Positions 50,301 through 61,434 of a stretch of DNA of 64,000 nucleotides are shown here, in pieces. Both the position numbers and the translations under genes were made by a program. The DNA is from Phoenix dactylifera (Eukaryota > Streptophyta > Magnoliopsida > Arecales > Arecaceae), in assembly GCF_009389715.1 (NCBI RefSeq), contig NC_052393.1:5394001-5458000 (forward strand), written 5' to 3'. Each line of letters begins with the position of its first letter. The first letter of the stretch is position 1. The notes below the pieces were generated by a model, which was given only the letters and a program-made list of their open reading frames with translations, had not been told where the DNA came from and ran no database searches.

Positions 50301-52186
50301 ACCTTTTATTTTAACTGAGATTATGATTGTTGGCTTCGTATTATCATGGGCTATACCCCTTGGTAGCATGGCCGTATTATTTTCCAAATTTGGGGCATGA
50401 CATTAAGTATGCTGCAAGCATATAATAGCAACTAACTTGAATATCAATTTATTTATCATGTTAGGTCATATTGTTGTTTCAAAAGTTCAAAATATTTGTC
50501 AAGCTCGAAATACTAAATGCTTTAGGGATGAGGGGCAGAAAATAAGCCAAGAGTATAGCAATAGCTATCTAGCTGTATTGCATCAGCTCTACGAGTCCTT
50601 CTTTGCCATTTCAGAAGACTGGAATATAGGCTGAAGATAAAAGATCGCTCTAGGTGAACAATATAATAAAAGAATATGATGTTATTGTATATCAACTATT
50701 CTCTCTGACACGGGGCAAAAAAGGAGTGGCGCTAAATAACCATTCAATGAAACTGGATTACCTTTAAAGCCTCTTGCTGTGGAGAAGAGGATAAAACAGT
50801 TGATAGAAGTTCAATGCTGTTATGAGCCACATCAAATGCTTCCTTGGTTTGCTCAGCAGTAAAATTTTGCACAGGAACGTCACGGTAGTTCAGCTGTATC
50901 CCACTGGCATTTGATTCTGTCTCTGAAACTGAACGTGGCGGAGTAAATATTGGAGCCAAACTTTCATTATCTCGTCCAGGAAAACGAATGCCTCTAGATT
51001 TCAAGCTCTACAAGTAACAGAAAACCATCAAATGGACTTGGAAGAAAACCATCAAGCTGATGAATGCCTCTAGATCTTAAAGTAAGCATCTAATAAAAGT
51101 TATGCCACTTAGATGTAGACATATCAGTAAAACTAGAACATGGATACCAAGTTGTCATTCTCTGACATTTTCTGGGAGACTCACTAGTGTGAAGCAGTCC
51201 ATATAGCAACCATTAAAGGTGAGGCACGAGTAAATGTTTTAAGATAATAACAAAAGATATAATTTGTTTAACAATATAAACTGCATATCTATAGAGTTAA
51301 ATATAGAACAATTAAAGTTGTTATTCAATTATTTTAAGCAAAACACTTTTATTCTTCCCGAATGAAGCAAGTTGTTCACAATGCAGCTGAGAAATGGTGG
51401 TCTACAAAATAGTGTGGACTGTCTTTTGTTTGAAAAGGACTAATGTTAGTAATAAATAGCAAAAATAGAGGTTCCTCGTAAGCTTTCCAAATATGCAGCA
51501 GATAAATCATGGCTTAAATAGAAAAAGAAGAATCACTTAGAGCCTCTTCTGCATTGCATTTTACTTGCAAGGCTTGCATGTCAAACTCAGCATGGCTTTG
51601 AAATTATAAAGTGTCTTCTTTTCTAAATAAAATTTTATTGGATTTCTAATTTGTAGGACTTGGGTACCTTGTAAGTTTCCTCATAGACAGGCAAATACCG
51701 AAGCTCGTCTCCTGCCTCTCCCCATGCTTCAATCAGGACAAGGGCCTTATTACGATTATTCACCACGGTCTGGGGATCATCAATCAATTTGACCATCTCA
51801 TCAAGGACCCGCTCAGCAGCAACCTCAGAGAAAGACTTCTCACAGTTCTTTACACAAGTCTCAAGAAGGACCAAAGCAAGATATTGGACCCTAGGATTCT
51901 TCAACATGATTCGCTTCTTGATGCCACGAATCAACTCAACACTATTGATTTTTTCACTATTGATCATGTCACAGATCTCAAGATTGGTCGACCAGTCAGG
52001 TTCATCCAAGTTTTCTGAGGTGGCCTCCTCAACAATCTTCTCTGCTTGGTTCTGACCTTGAAATAACTCCTTCATCTTGAAGCTCATGGAGCTCATGCCA
52101 GCAGACATCTTCCTGCTCACCTCAGCTCCACTATTCTTTAGAAGCTCGCCAAAGGCACTGACTTTATCCATCAGATTGTCACTCAT
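41310..52186 (-). CDS. TOM1-like protein (TOL1-type) with VHS and GAT domains
   Basis: Coding exons are 52186-51668, 51007-50762 and 41723-41310, each junction phase 0 with GT-AG ends, giving 392 residues (Arabidopsis TOL1 is about 407). TOL proteins are plant ESCRT-0-like adaptors that bind ubiquitinated membrane proteins and send them to the vacuole. The VHS domain spans about 49-175 (KIVEEATSENLDEPDW, ICDMINSEKINSVELIRGIK, YLALVLLETCVKNCEKSF). The GAT domain spans about 215-310 (AEQTKEAFDVAHNSIELLST, DDLTTTLLQQCQQ, ETAGENEALLCEALNVNDEL). The C-terminus has DDILHDLDEMIFGKGG and a charged tail. The ATG at 52186 (MSDNLMDK) matches the family start; the in-frame extension begins with TTG and is not used. 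Intron 2 is 9038 bp and has taken up several transposons, apparently without harming the exons. Confidence 0.94.
44758..44927. repeat. Identical 52-bp direct repeats 118 bp apart
   Basis: The segment from TAACTATAGTACC to CAATTGGGTATG occurs identically at 44758-44809 and 44876-44927. Each copy contains the palindrome CTAGGGAT...ATCCCTAG around a 5-nt centre. The perfect identity contrasts with the decayed surroundings and suggests a recent duplication. Confidence 0.85.
45045..45252. mobile_element. hAT-like foldback element, 208 bp
   Basis: It starts CATGGTTTCAAATCC and ends with the complement of CAAGGTTTTAAATCC. Flanking 8-mers TTAACAAG and TTGGCAGG match at 5 of 8, the differences all A/G. 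The interior is GC-rich. It has the same terminal signature as the GTACCG family but different interior motifs. The GGTTTCAAATCC at its left end resembles a tRNA B box, but no A box was seen. Confidence 0.5.
47271..47885. repeat. Tandem 306-bp repeat, each unit with a 23-bp hairpin
   Basis: Two units (47271-47576 and 47577-about 47885) are closely similar. Each starts CCCCTTTTTTTATTCGC, then has a hairpin: arms 47286-47308/47316-47338 and 47592-47614/47622-47644 pair over 23 bp around 7-nt loops, with only G:U-type mismatches. Each continues with a CT-rich tract and ends with GGAACGGTAC...GTACCGTTCC-like inverted motifs. Frames across it are compositional. It is in TOL1 intron 2. Confidence 0.8.
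48053..50402 (+). mobile_element. Solo LTR, 2350 bp, with 5-bp target-site duplication
   Basis: It starts TGTGAGGCC and ends GGGGCATGACA (TG...CA with imperfect inverted ends), and is flanked on both sides by TTAAG (48048-48052 and 50403-50407). A TATA box (TATAAATAG, 48239-48247) lies in the + orientation, with two direct repeats of a CCCGGT(A/G)GGAGTC motif upstream (about 48124 and 48184), as expected of a U3 region. No internal coding part or second LTR is present, so it is a solo LTR left by recombination. The size and termini suggest a large Gypsy-type element (inference). It lies in TOL1 intron 2, opposite to the gene. Confidence 0.85.
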
Positions 52187-53467
52187 CTTTGTATCCCAAG
52201 CCAATCTCTGTTAGCAGTACTGACCCTTTAACTAAAATTAAGAGGAGGAAAAGATGACTCAGGGTTAGGTTTTAAAGGGCACAGACTTCGACAAGAGAGC
52301 TATACATCAGTATGTGCAGACATGTGGAAATGAACTTCAAAGTTTTAACTCAAATAAATCAATTCCTACCCATAAAGATATTACGATTTTAAATCCATAC
52401 ACACACGCAGAATCAGGAAGCTTGGTGAAATTATAATAAGTACAATAGACCACATCAAGAGCTATCAACATGTAATGGCAGAAAAGATCAGCATTTTATG
52501 ACAAGCTACCACTTTTCAGGAGGAATCGGAAAACAGGATAGGGAAAACCATCCAATAAAGGAAAAAAAAATCAAAGATTAACAAGAAAAGATTAGAGCGT
52601 TGACATGCAATTCCTAATCTGATGATTCTGGTGTCCAATTTCTGCAATGAGAACAAAGCAGTACTGAACTCAAAAGCCACAAACTTAAATGGTGCCAACT
52701 GATCTCCCCTTCGTATCGCAATGAAAGCCAGCAGAAACTTAACTAATCACCACGACATAGCCAGCAAAAGAAAGTTAAGCTTGCAGACACAGCACATTTA
52801 AACCCTTGAAATCCAAATACTGTCCATTATATTTCCATAATAACATCAAACCCTAGAAATCCCAACCAACTGAACATTTAAAAGAAGATAACTAGGGTTT
52901 CAAAAGCACATGACCATATGTAACCAACGAACCTGCTGGATTCTAATAATCGAAACAATCGACACTTATGAAACTTATAACATCAGTCTCCACAAGAAAC
53001 GAATTCTTATGTGTGCATCAAAACAGACTGAAGAAGATAACAATCTCACGATCGCAGTTGAGCACAAGAAATCCAGCAAATCTAAGGAATTCGGGCAGAT
53101 TAACAGACGGATGGCAGAAAAAAATCGCATCTTTAAAACAAATTCCACGACGCTGATATAAGGCCCAAGGATCAACATAAAGGAAAAAATCAGTTGTGCT
53201 CTGAAACGATCAAGAACTACAAATTGAGAACCCGATTATCAACCAAAACAAAAGCATTGAAAAAAGAAGGAGAAAAAGAAAAAACAGATCTAGAATCAAT
53301 AAATAATACCTCGGAATCCAATGCCAAAGAAGAAGCAGAAGAATAGATGACGTTGAGCTTCTTTTGCTTTCCCCTTCTCTTAAGCTGCTGCGTCTCTGCC
53401 TTGGAGGTGGAGTCAGTTTGGTTGCAGTCTTGTTACTTTTCCGTCGGCTTTTTCTTGTTCATATATA
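52187..53467 (-). promoter_or_regulatory. TOL1 leader, 5'UTR intron and TATA box
   Basis: On the minus strand a TATA-like TATATATG (53467-53460) implies a start near 53430. A donor TCCGAG|GTATTA ends a leader exon at about 53313. Several acceptors (TTTTAG, GGTCAG, CTAACAG) lie 20-55 nt before the ATG at 52186, so a leader intron of about 1.1 kb is likely, with its exact end open. Confidence 0.5.
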
Positions 53468-54286
53468 CAATTGCCCACTTATAATAAGAGAGTCAGTAAT
53501 GAAGGCCCTTATTTTAAAGTTGAAAGGATATGGACCGTTGGATGAGGACGGCAAGAGTTTGTGGGCCGTCGGATCGTACGCGGAGGCTCCGCTGACCGGG
53601 CTCGCTGCAAGGAGAAGCAAACGGCTGGGCCGGGCTAACAATAAAGCTATGGACTTTCCAACCGACTCTCTCGAAGATGAGGAAGAGCTGGAGACTTGGA
53701 TGGTATTAGATTTGAAAAGTGCCGGCTGACCGACGGGGAGGCGGGCAGCTCGGGCAATGCAACGCACGTGCATCGTACATGGAGGAGGATGGCCCCGAGG
53801 CCAGAGGTGCAGGTGGCTCGGGTTGACTTGGAGACAACCCAAGTCAACCCGCAAAAATAGTAAGCGCTGACCATCCGGTGAATCGTATAATTTCTAGCTT
53901 CTTTTTTCAATTTCGGGTTCAATTTCGGGTGGTCAGTCCTCATCTTCTTTTTTTTTCAGTACTTAAGCCTTGGTTCCATGAGTAGTAGACTCGGCCAGTC
54001 CAAAATATCTAAACTGAAGTCTAGAAGAGGTGCGGTGGCTTCGGCCTCCTCTTTGTTTTCAAATAAAAGAAGATATCTTTTTTCAAAAACTATATCTAAC
54101 TAGGCCATCTAGAGTTGGTCATTTATAATTTGGCATTAAAACGAGGTTGGCAGTTGACTATTGCCCAACATTGCAATCCAGGAATGCAGTTTAGATCTTC
54201 CATGGAATCCAAGCTAAAGTTTCCAGCCTGCCTACCAGACACATGAAATGTGATCACATGTTTCATCACGTACTATTAAAATTCAG

Positions 54287-54290
<4 letters not shown>
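53468..54290. other. Spacer upstream of TOL1
   Basis: GC-richer in 53500-53830. Frames on both strands here (for example 53364-53729) overlap the TOL1 leader and have no family features. Distal TOL1 promoter is the simplest reading. Confidence 0.4.

Positions 54291-54357
<67 letters not shown>
54291..54357. repeat. (TA)n microsatellite, about 33 units
   Basis: An uninterrupted TA run directly abutting the 3' end of a LINE fragment. It makes a spurious Tyr-Ile open frame. Confidence 0.95.
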
Positions 54358-54359
<2 letters not shown>

Positions 54360-54360
<1 letters not shown>

Positions 54361-54980
54361 GTACAATGGCTGCTCGCACAAATCTTGTATAAGCACAGCC
54401 AGCAGAGTCGTGAGAAAGAAGTTAGCGAAGAGGAGGAGAAGCAACTACATAACTCTCTTAAAGGACCTCTCCCGAGTGCTAAAACGAAAGAGGCAACCTA
54501 ATCTGCGGCCTTGTTCGCCTTCTGATACACATGAGCGGTCTGGAAGAAACCACAATCTCTCACCAACTTGCGAATATTATAGAATAGTGGGATATCCATC
54601 TCCATACCTGTGTTCGTCCCGTATTCACTTGATCACCATTGCAGAGTCACCTTCAAGATAAATGCTATCCACATCCAGAACACACCTCGCATAGGTGATA
54701 CTCTTCCATGCAGTTCTCAACTCTGCCCCGATGACAGTCATATTACAGGTATATTGCCTCTCAGCTGCAAACAGTCTAAAGTTATAACATCTGATCACAA
54801 AACCTACACCTTCACTGTCAGTACTTACGGACACACTACTGTCAAAGTTCATTTTAAGATGGCCGGAGAGTAGGGGCTCCCAAAAGACTAGACTTTGAGA
54901 CTTAGAAATGCCATCACATGTTTCATCATATACGGTAAAGTTTATGTCGTAAATCAAAGACCATATCCAAAGAGTCAAAA
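54360..54980 (-). mobile_element. LINE fragment with most of an RNase H domain
   Basis: On the minus strand, LKMNFDSSVSVSTDSEGVGF, VIGAELRTAWKSI and VDSIYLEGDSAMVIK are the successive catalytic-segment motifs of the RNase H-like domain of plant LINEs (N-D-S, E, L-E-G-D-S). Past an in-frame stop it continues to HVYQKANKAADRLG. It carries stops and no reverse transcriptase, so it is a dead 5'-truncated copy. Its 3' end runs into the (TA)n tract. It is a different subfamily from the 5.1 and 27.4 kb fragments. Confidence 0.7.
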
Positions 54981-55030
54981 CACATTGGAACTGATTTGGA
55001 AATGCCGTCAAACATTTCAGCATGTATGGT

Positions 55031-58000
55031 AAAGTTTGCGTCCTAATCTGAAAGCACGATGAAAAGTGAAAACTCAGTTTCTTGTTTTTTTTTTCTTTTT
55101 TGGCAAATCAGATTTATCAATCCAATTGAAAATAATACATCCACAAGAATCAGCAAATAAAATACTGAAAATTTTAGTGGTAACATCTAAAAAAATCTAG
55201 CATAGAGTAGATCCAGTTTTTAATTTGATGCAAACGGACCGCACTCTTCAAGCTTGGCAAGTCCTGTTTAGCCCCTTGACATGAGCGGTCACACGTTCAG
55301 TCTTGGCTCATGTTCACTTAAATGAGCCAACTTTCTCAAATAAACCCAGTTAAGAGAACATGATCTGCGAATTAATTTTTATTGCATCTGCAAGTGAGAG
55401 GCTTTCATAGAAACAAATTTTTAATGATCAATAAGGTAAATAAATAAGTATAATGCAGTATAACATGTAAGACAAATAGTAGAAAAGCAAGAAAGATGCA
55501 GTTTGAATTGTCAAACATATGATACATTATGAACATGATGGCATCTGAAAAGGCATCCTTTATCAACTCTTGTTGAAGTGTCTGCTGGCACCATTGTCCT
55601 GAGATTGGGATTTCAGGCATAAAACCTATAAACAATACATTTTGCCTGGAGCTTTCCTTGCCTTTGCTGATAAAAAGATGGTTATACTTATAACAAATAT
55701 AGGGCCTGTTTGATATCATTGTTGTTTTTGTTTTTTTAGTGGAGTACCATGCTAAGATTGATGTTGACGATAGTATTGACACAAGACTCTACCATGTTTT
55801 GTTTTTATTTTCACTCTTTTGGAAGTAATAGATCTTTGCTACCAAAATCTCTAAAGATTTTATTACCAATTTAAAAGAAAATATAAGGGTTTGACAATAC
55901 ATGTTGTCCAGTCTAGTTCGATTCTCTACGTGAATTTTTTTTTTGGGGCGGGGAATACAATACCAACCATGCCAACTCGTCGATAGATTCTTCTGCCATC
56001 AGAAGAAAACCCTTTTCACCAGTTGTTTCTTTTTCTTGTTTTTTCCATTTTTGATCAATAAAAAAAGACAGGCAATGATCAAAATATGATATCAACCAGC
56101 TATAGTCTACCATTTCTGGAACCAAAAGTGACCAAGATCTGAACTCTATCTGAAGCCCTATCAGATATCACAGCCGGCATCAGCCAACCAGCCTGCAGCA
56201 GAATTACAGGCGGCTTGGGATTAGGATGGCATGCAAATCAATTAATTCTTGTAACGAGGTATCTGCATGGAAATAATATTAGCCAAATCCATTAGCGCTT
56301 GTGCAGGCGTTTGGAAGCAAATACCCTCTTTAAATGCCCTACAAACAGCCAAAAGCCTCACCATGAACAAGGGAAACGGCTGGAAGGCGCATGGAAAGAG
56401 CCATCACAACCGATGTTTGCCCATTCTGGAGGTCTGCATCAGGGGGTGATGTTTACGTGCTTATCCCTATCCATGCAGTGAAAATGTCCATCCTATCTGG
56501 CAGGACCAAAGCAGCAGTATAGGTCACCAGATTGCATGCAGCCTCATGCACACGGCATGGTGCATTCACGGATAGATGGTGGTCCCTAAGAAATGCAATG
56601 CCTCAATTGCAGGACCACCTAATCCTAGTCTCTGTTGCAGAAGACTGGTAAAAATAAGCAATTACATAAACAATCCACATATTCTAACCATGAGTAAAAG
56701 AAATGTCTATAAGACTACTAGACTGCTTCTATGTCATGACAGACAATCGGCAAAGCGGACATCAGACAGCACTGGATACAGGTGGTTTTTTCCCTGTCAC
56801 TAGCAGAACCAATGCCTCAATACCAAAATTCAGTTAGCTGCGCTTTGAACAAACATCAAAGTAATGGCTTCCATACTCAGCATTTGTGTTCAAAGGCTAA
56901 TCTAAGAGTCTCCATGTCATCTTCAATACCAACATCTGCATTCCACTGGATATAAGAGGGCATTGCAACTGATCAAAACCAATCAGTGTCCAAGCAACCA
57001 CTCCTTCCACATACAGTGCTGAGCTCTGCTGAGTGTGAAAAGTTATAGCCCATCTGGCAGGCTTTTCTAATAGTAATATTATCAGGCAATTTGTACATGT
57101 GACTTCCAGATGCAATGCTTTTTCTCTCCTCTTTGAATCTGTTGCATGAGTCCACAAAACTTATTCAACTTCCTACGCAGCTAGTTCTTGGTCTATATTT
57201 GATGTTAAGGAAGCACATGCTGAAATCGACCCCCACCACCTCATTTTCTGATAGAAAGGAAACAAGGACCTAGAATTTACTGCTAGGAAGCCAAAATCCG
57301 TATTATGGATAATATGGTGAGCTGCTTAAAGACCACTATCATCAAGTTAGAGTTTGAGGCTCAAAATTCAAGTAAACAAACTAAAAATATCAGCTTAGCA
57401 TGCTACATCAGAAAGGGACAGATCAGTATGGCAGAACTGGTGAGTGCATAGGATATCAGATGATCAAAAGGGTCTTAAGTTTGATGATGGAGGCAGCTGA
57501 GGAAATATAAAGAATTAAGCATAATCAAAACAAAATATCCATGTTTATATTAAGAACTTCACCCATAAAACGAAAAAAATCTGAAGCATCATGGGGATAA
57601 TATGATATACACAAAGTGTGTATCATATTAGAAAAATAAATGCTGTACAAAAGTGTATAATTGACATTAGAAAAATAATAAAGCAAGAACATGACTCGTC
57701 TATTTTTGATACATCAGAATTTGAGTTTCAAGGCATGTTCCATCTCCAATATGCCCTTCAAATGTAAATACAGTAGCGCATGAGAGCTACTTGCCATGAA
57801 AGGAGCAAATTACCGCAAAAACATCAAGAGGTTGGGCCACCATGCATCACATAAAATCTCAAATGATCTTTTCGCCAGCTGGTGCAACAGCACTGATATC
57901 TTGCTGGAATACTCGGATTGCAAAATGAAATTACATCCTGCAATCAAGGATCAGGCACTTATTGCTCTCACAAGATATTTGCTGCCACATATCTACATCT

Positions 58001-59184
58001 AATTTAAAATAATAGACTGGGTTCAACAGTTCATTCAAACAATACTGAATGATGGTCGACATTTTTTCAGGTAAACATTAATTAGAGAATAAGATCAGTA
58101 GAGATAAGTTCCAGTGTAAGCATTATTCATCTAAGACTCGGTTTTAAACTTCATTCTTGATGTCTTTACATTTCTTGCTATCTAAAAGCAGGTTGCTTTG
58201 ACTGTGTGAGAATGTGAAAGTAATTTAATTGTAAGGTGATCAGATATTTATAATTCCTGTACCTTTTAAATGAAATGGGAAAATTGTATGCTGCACATGC
58301 CCAGGGGCCTGCTCAATTGCGGAAAGAATGCAACAGTAAACAGTATAGAATGACTACCATCCATGGCTTAGTTAGTATACAGAACTTTCACCACCAGCAG
58401 AAATCTGTGCAGGCATTTAATCAGATAGCATACAGTGGGCTGATGCATCTGTCAATCAAACATGTACCCTTAACTATCAATTTCAAACCAGAGTGTGGAA
58501 ACTAATAACATTTTAACATGCAGAAAAATTCACTATTAGCAATTATTTTAACATCAAACATATTTCATTGAGGGATGCAATGAGATGTCTAAAACAGATT
58601 GGAACTTATCAATGCTGCATGACCAAGCAACTGTTACAGCTATTAAAGACAATTTTTTTCAACAAAATGATTACTTTCACCAGCACACCCCCAGTAGATA
58701 GATGGTTGTTATCATGCAATCTGAAACATCTTCATATATGAAGCCTCCATGAGATGTGATGTAAACGATTGCCAGATAACCCAGGCGGTGGAAGGAGAAG
58801 ACAAACTATACTTAAGCAAATGCCCTACCCAGGCACCCAGGCAATTACTCATGCAACTGACTTTGCACAAAGTCCTGAATTTAGCTGCTATATTTACAAT
58901 TTTAGATTTTATACTGTTTCAAGTAAAACTAACATTTTAATATGCCTCATAGCATGTACACTGAATGTATTTTAAGCACTTATTGACAATTGAAGACAAC
59001 TTTGAGTTCTGTGGTAATTCTAAGATATGCTTGTATAGGAAACAAATTAGAACTAACAACATGTGTCACTGCTATCTAGCTCAAACATTAGAAACTTTGG
59101 TGCTTCCTTGATGTCCTTGATTTTGATTGATTGCCTTTTTGACTACTACTACTATGTCTTATACTTAAAGCAAGGAAACCTCGT
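55031..59184. other. Intergenic sequence, no gene found
   Basis: Only short frames without recognisable features. T/A runs occur near 55085-55105 and 55930. A non-coding transcript cannot be excluded but nothing supports one. Confidence 0.4.
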
Positions 59185-59342
59185 TTTTTCCATTTTTACT
59201 GAATTGGTCGGAGCGTAGACGAGCGAGCAGAGCCCAGGAAAGAGGTCAGACCGTCATAGAGCAGTCGACTAGAAGGAGTTCTTTGGTTTTTATTCCTAGT
59301 ATTACTACGTAGAAAGAAGAGTCCTTTGCCTTAGCACGGAGC

Positions 59343-59540
59343 GATCCTGCTTGGACAAAACAAAAAATATTGTCGATGAATAGAAGCACGTCTTGTTCAT
59401 TAACATCCCGGAAATATTCCACCATGGTTAGGGCAGTTAAACCAACTCTCATACGAGCTCCCGGCGGTTCATTCATTTGACCATAGACTAAAGCGACTTT
59501 CTATTCCGCAATATTTTTTTCATTAATCACTCCGGATTCG
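59343..59540 (-). pseudogene. Organelle-derived atpB fragment (ATP synthase beta)
   Basis: On the minus strand, [38 protein letters not shown] and VQAGS match the chloroplast ATP synthase beta subunit around its catalytic core. Homology starts at about 59540 (ESGVINEKNIAE) and stops abruptly after VQAGS at about 59343. It has a stop codon where the gene has Ser (NIAE*KVAL), and changes such as Arg to Cys in IFCFVQ and Ala to Val in TMVEY, several C-to-T. It is an inactive nuclear insertion. Its left flank (about 59185-59342) looks unlike the nuclear neighbourhood and may also be organellar, possibly mitochondrial. Confidence 0.85.
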
Positions 59541-60155
59541 ACTTTTTGAGGGTTGGATCTCAGATTTAAGTTTTTGAATGAAACATTTTGCGGTCAGTCG
59601 TGCATCACTTTTTTCTATTTTTACTAAAGAGATTAAATCAAGTTAACTTCTTTTTTTAACATGGACTTCCTATCCTTCACATAAAAGGAAAAAGAGAGAT
59701 TTCTTTACAGTCCAATCCAGCGCATGGCACTCCTTCTTTAGCATCAATGTAGCATTCGTAAAAGAAAAGGCCACCAGAAAACATTATAGATATTCATTTT
59801 TTTGTACATATGCATAAACATATAGATATAAACCCTCCATGAACACATATCAACATGTAGTTGCTTCTGCAAACATAAAAGGCGGAACAACATTTTCCTT
59901 CCTTTTTAACAAAATAAAAATGTGAACATGCTAAATCTTACAAAATGCTTATGAATTGCAGTAACCTTGGAAAAGAATATATCATATGAAATAGCAGCTA
60001 ATCAAAGATGCAAGTAAATTTATAAAAGAAGCAGACCAAAACAAATCCAGTTCACATACTAATGATTCTAATTCATAGCACATGCACTAAAGATAGAAAT
60101 AATTAAGAGAAACAGTACTTGAATCATGAGGAACCAACCTCTAAGAAATAGAAGA
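59541..60155. other. Flank of the atpB fragment
   Basis: AT-rich sequence between the organellar fragment and the orphan exon. It would be the 3'UTR of the latter if that exon is real. Confidence 0.35.
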
Positions 60156-60290
60156 TTATTGCCATGGTTGAGAAAGTGAGATGGTGGAATTTGATGCATT
60201 TAGTCCTTGATGTCCATATATAGCAGACTTAAGCACATTGTATTGCTCCCTCACTGAATTATAGAGAGCCTGTGTAAAAGCCTCCTTAGC
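60156..60290 (-). CDS. Possible terminal exon of an unidentified gene (partial)
   Basis: A good acceptor (ATTTAT-poor but ending TTTCTGCAG, minus strand) is followed by a 45-codon phase-0 frame, AKEAFTQALYNSVREQYNVL and on to SLSQPWQ and a stop. The composition (helical, Glu/Gln/Tyr/Leu-rich, no repeats) is protein-like and unlike the repeat-derived frames nearby. I do not recognise the family. Upstream exons would lie at higher coordinates, possibly beyond 64000, since the next 3.7 kb is mostly transposons. It may be a real gene end or a chance frame. Confidence 0.45.
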   Translation of the reverse strand, partial: AKEAFTQALYNSVREQYNVLKSAIYGHQGLNASNSTISLSQPWQ

Positions 60291-60411
60291 CTGCAGAAAC
60301 CCCAAGTATATCACTTGAGATCTGACATGACAACTGAAAATGATATACTGCAAGTCTTTAAGTATGAGACAATGCATATATGAATTGACTATAGCTACTT
60401 TTTGCACAAAT

Positions 60412-60551
60412 CATGGTATGCCGTACCGTACCGGATGGTACCGGGCATACCGTACCGGTATCAGTACCAAAAAAAATTCCATACCATACCGTATCGATAC
60501 TATGCTAGCGTAGCACCGGTACGGGATCCGGTACCGGTACATCGAACCTTG
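60412..60551. mobile_element. hAT-like MITE, 140 bp (GTACCG family)
   Basis: It starts CATGGTATGCCGTACCG and ends with the complement of CAAGGTTCGATGTACCGG. Flanking 8-mers are GCACAAAT and GTACAAAT (7/8). It is the shortest copy, with long runs of GTACCG-type motifs. Confidence 0.75.
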
Positions 60552-60559
60552 GTACAAAT

Positions 60560-61247
60560 AGAAAAAAGAATGGACTAGAGATCTCTCTAAAGAGTAACAA
60601 GAAGGATACAGTTGAGCAAAGCAAAATTGTTAGGCTAGGTATTTACCAGGGAAAAATAACAATATATTATTAAAACATGTGCATGAATCTACTTAGTCAG
60701 TATAAAAGTGGTATTTCATTAGCAACCATGCACTAGTAGGTTTGGAGGAAGAAAATGGGAGAGAATGTGGAAAGAAATTAACGGATCTTTGGAAGAAAAA
60801 ATGAAGGCAGCGAATGGTTTATAAATTAATTAAATTAAGCAAGAAAGTACATTAAAGACAGTTTTAATAATAAATGTGCTAAGAAATTTGATACTAATGG
60901 ACCAATGATCTAATCATAGCAATATTACTAAAGATTAGCAGTTAGAAATTTTAAAAGAAATATGAGGGTGCAATGACCAAGAACAAGACGGCAGAACAGT
61001 AAGGGAAATTTTGGCGTCCTTCATCAATATATATACACATCAAAGACAATTACTACTACAAAATTGTACCAAATGTGATGTGGGTGTGGATGAGGGAATT
61101 GTTTAGAGAGTCTAAGATATTAGTATGAGGAAAGAAAAATGGTGGTAAAATGTCAACATCAAAAAGGCTAGTAAGCAATAAAGAGCAAATTGCAAAGATA
61201 ACTTGAAAAAGACATAACTACCCAAATAATAGCCAAAAGGCTGGATA
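60560..61247. other. AT-rich spacer between two MITEs
   Basis: No gene or repeat recognised. Confidence 0.4.
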
Positions 61248-61434
61248 CAAGGTTTTCCGTAGAGATCGGTACTAAATTGTACCGGGTGTGTACCGTACCG
61301 TATCGGTACTGAACCAGTATGCTATACTATACCGTATCGACACTCGATATGCTGAGTTGTACTGTACCGAACTATGTACCAATACTAATAGGATGGTATT
61401 AGTACAGGATCCAGTACCGAGATGGCAAACCTTC
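61248..61434. mobile_element. hAT-like MITE, 187 bp (GTACCG family)
   Basis: It starts CAAGGTTTTCC and ends with the complement of GAAGGTTTGCCATCTCGGTA. Flanking 8-mers are GCTGGATA and GCTAGACA (6/8). It has the same length and interior motifs (ATCGACAC, GGTAC) as the copy at 20886-21072, the closest pair in the window. Confidence 0.7.

Larger units (their letters stand above)
41724..50761 (-). other. TOL1 intron 2 (9.0 kb), repeat-filled
   Basis: From donor GTAATC after ALK to acceptor CTTGCAG before DDLTTT. Besides the elements listed separately it contains AT-rich filler and a segment at about 42495-42820 with GAGCCCGAAC / GTTCGGGC inverted motifs that looks like another foldback repeat whose ends I could not fix. 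A (GA)n run lies at about 46495-46513. No independent gene is visible inside it. Confidence 0.7.

Noticed and set aside
52187-52204. Upstream extension of TOL1 exon 1 (six codons)
   Set aside because: It begins with TTG, not ATG, and the family starts at the MSDNLMDK methionine.
53364-53943. Frames of about 100-130 codons on both strands near the TOL1 promoter
   Set aside because: They overlap the TOL1 leader and promoter and show no family features or splice context.
54287-54661. Plus-strand frame of 124 codons starting with Tyr-Ile repeats
   Set aside because: It is a translation of the (TA)n tract read into an antisense LINE fragment.
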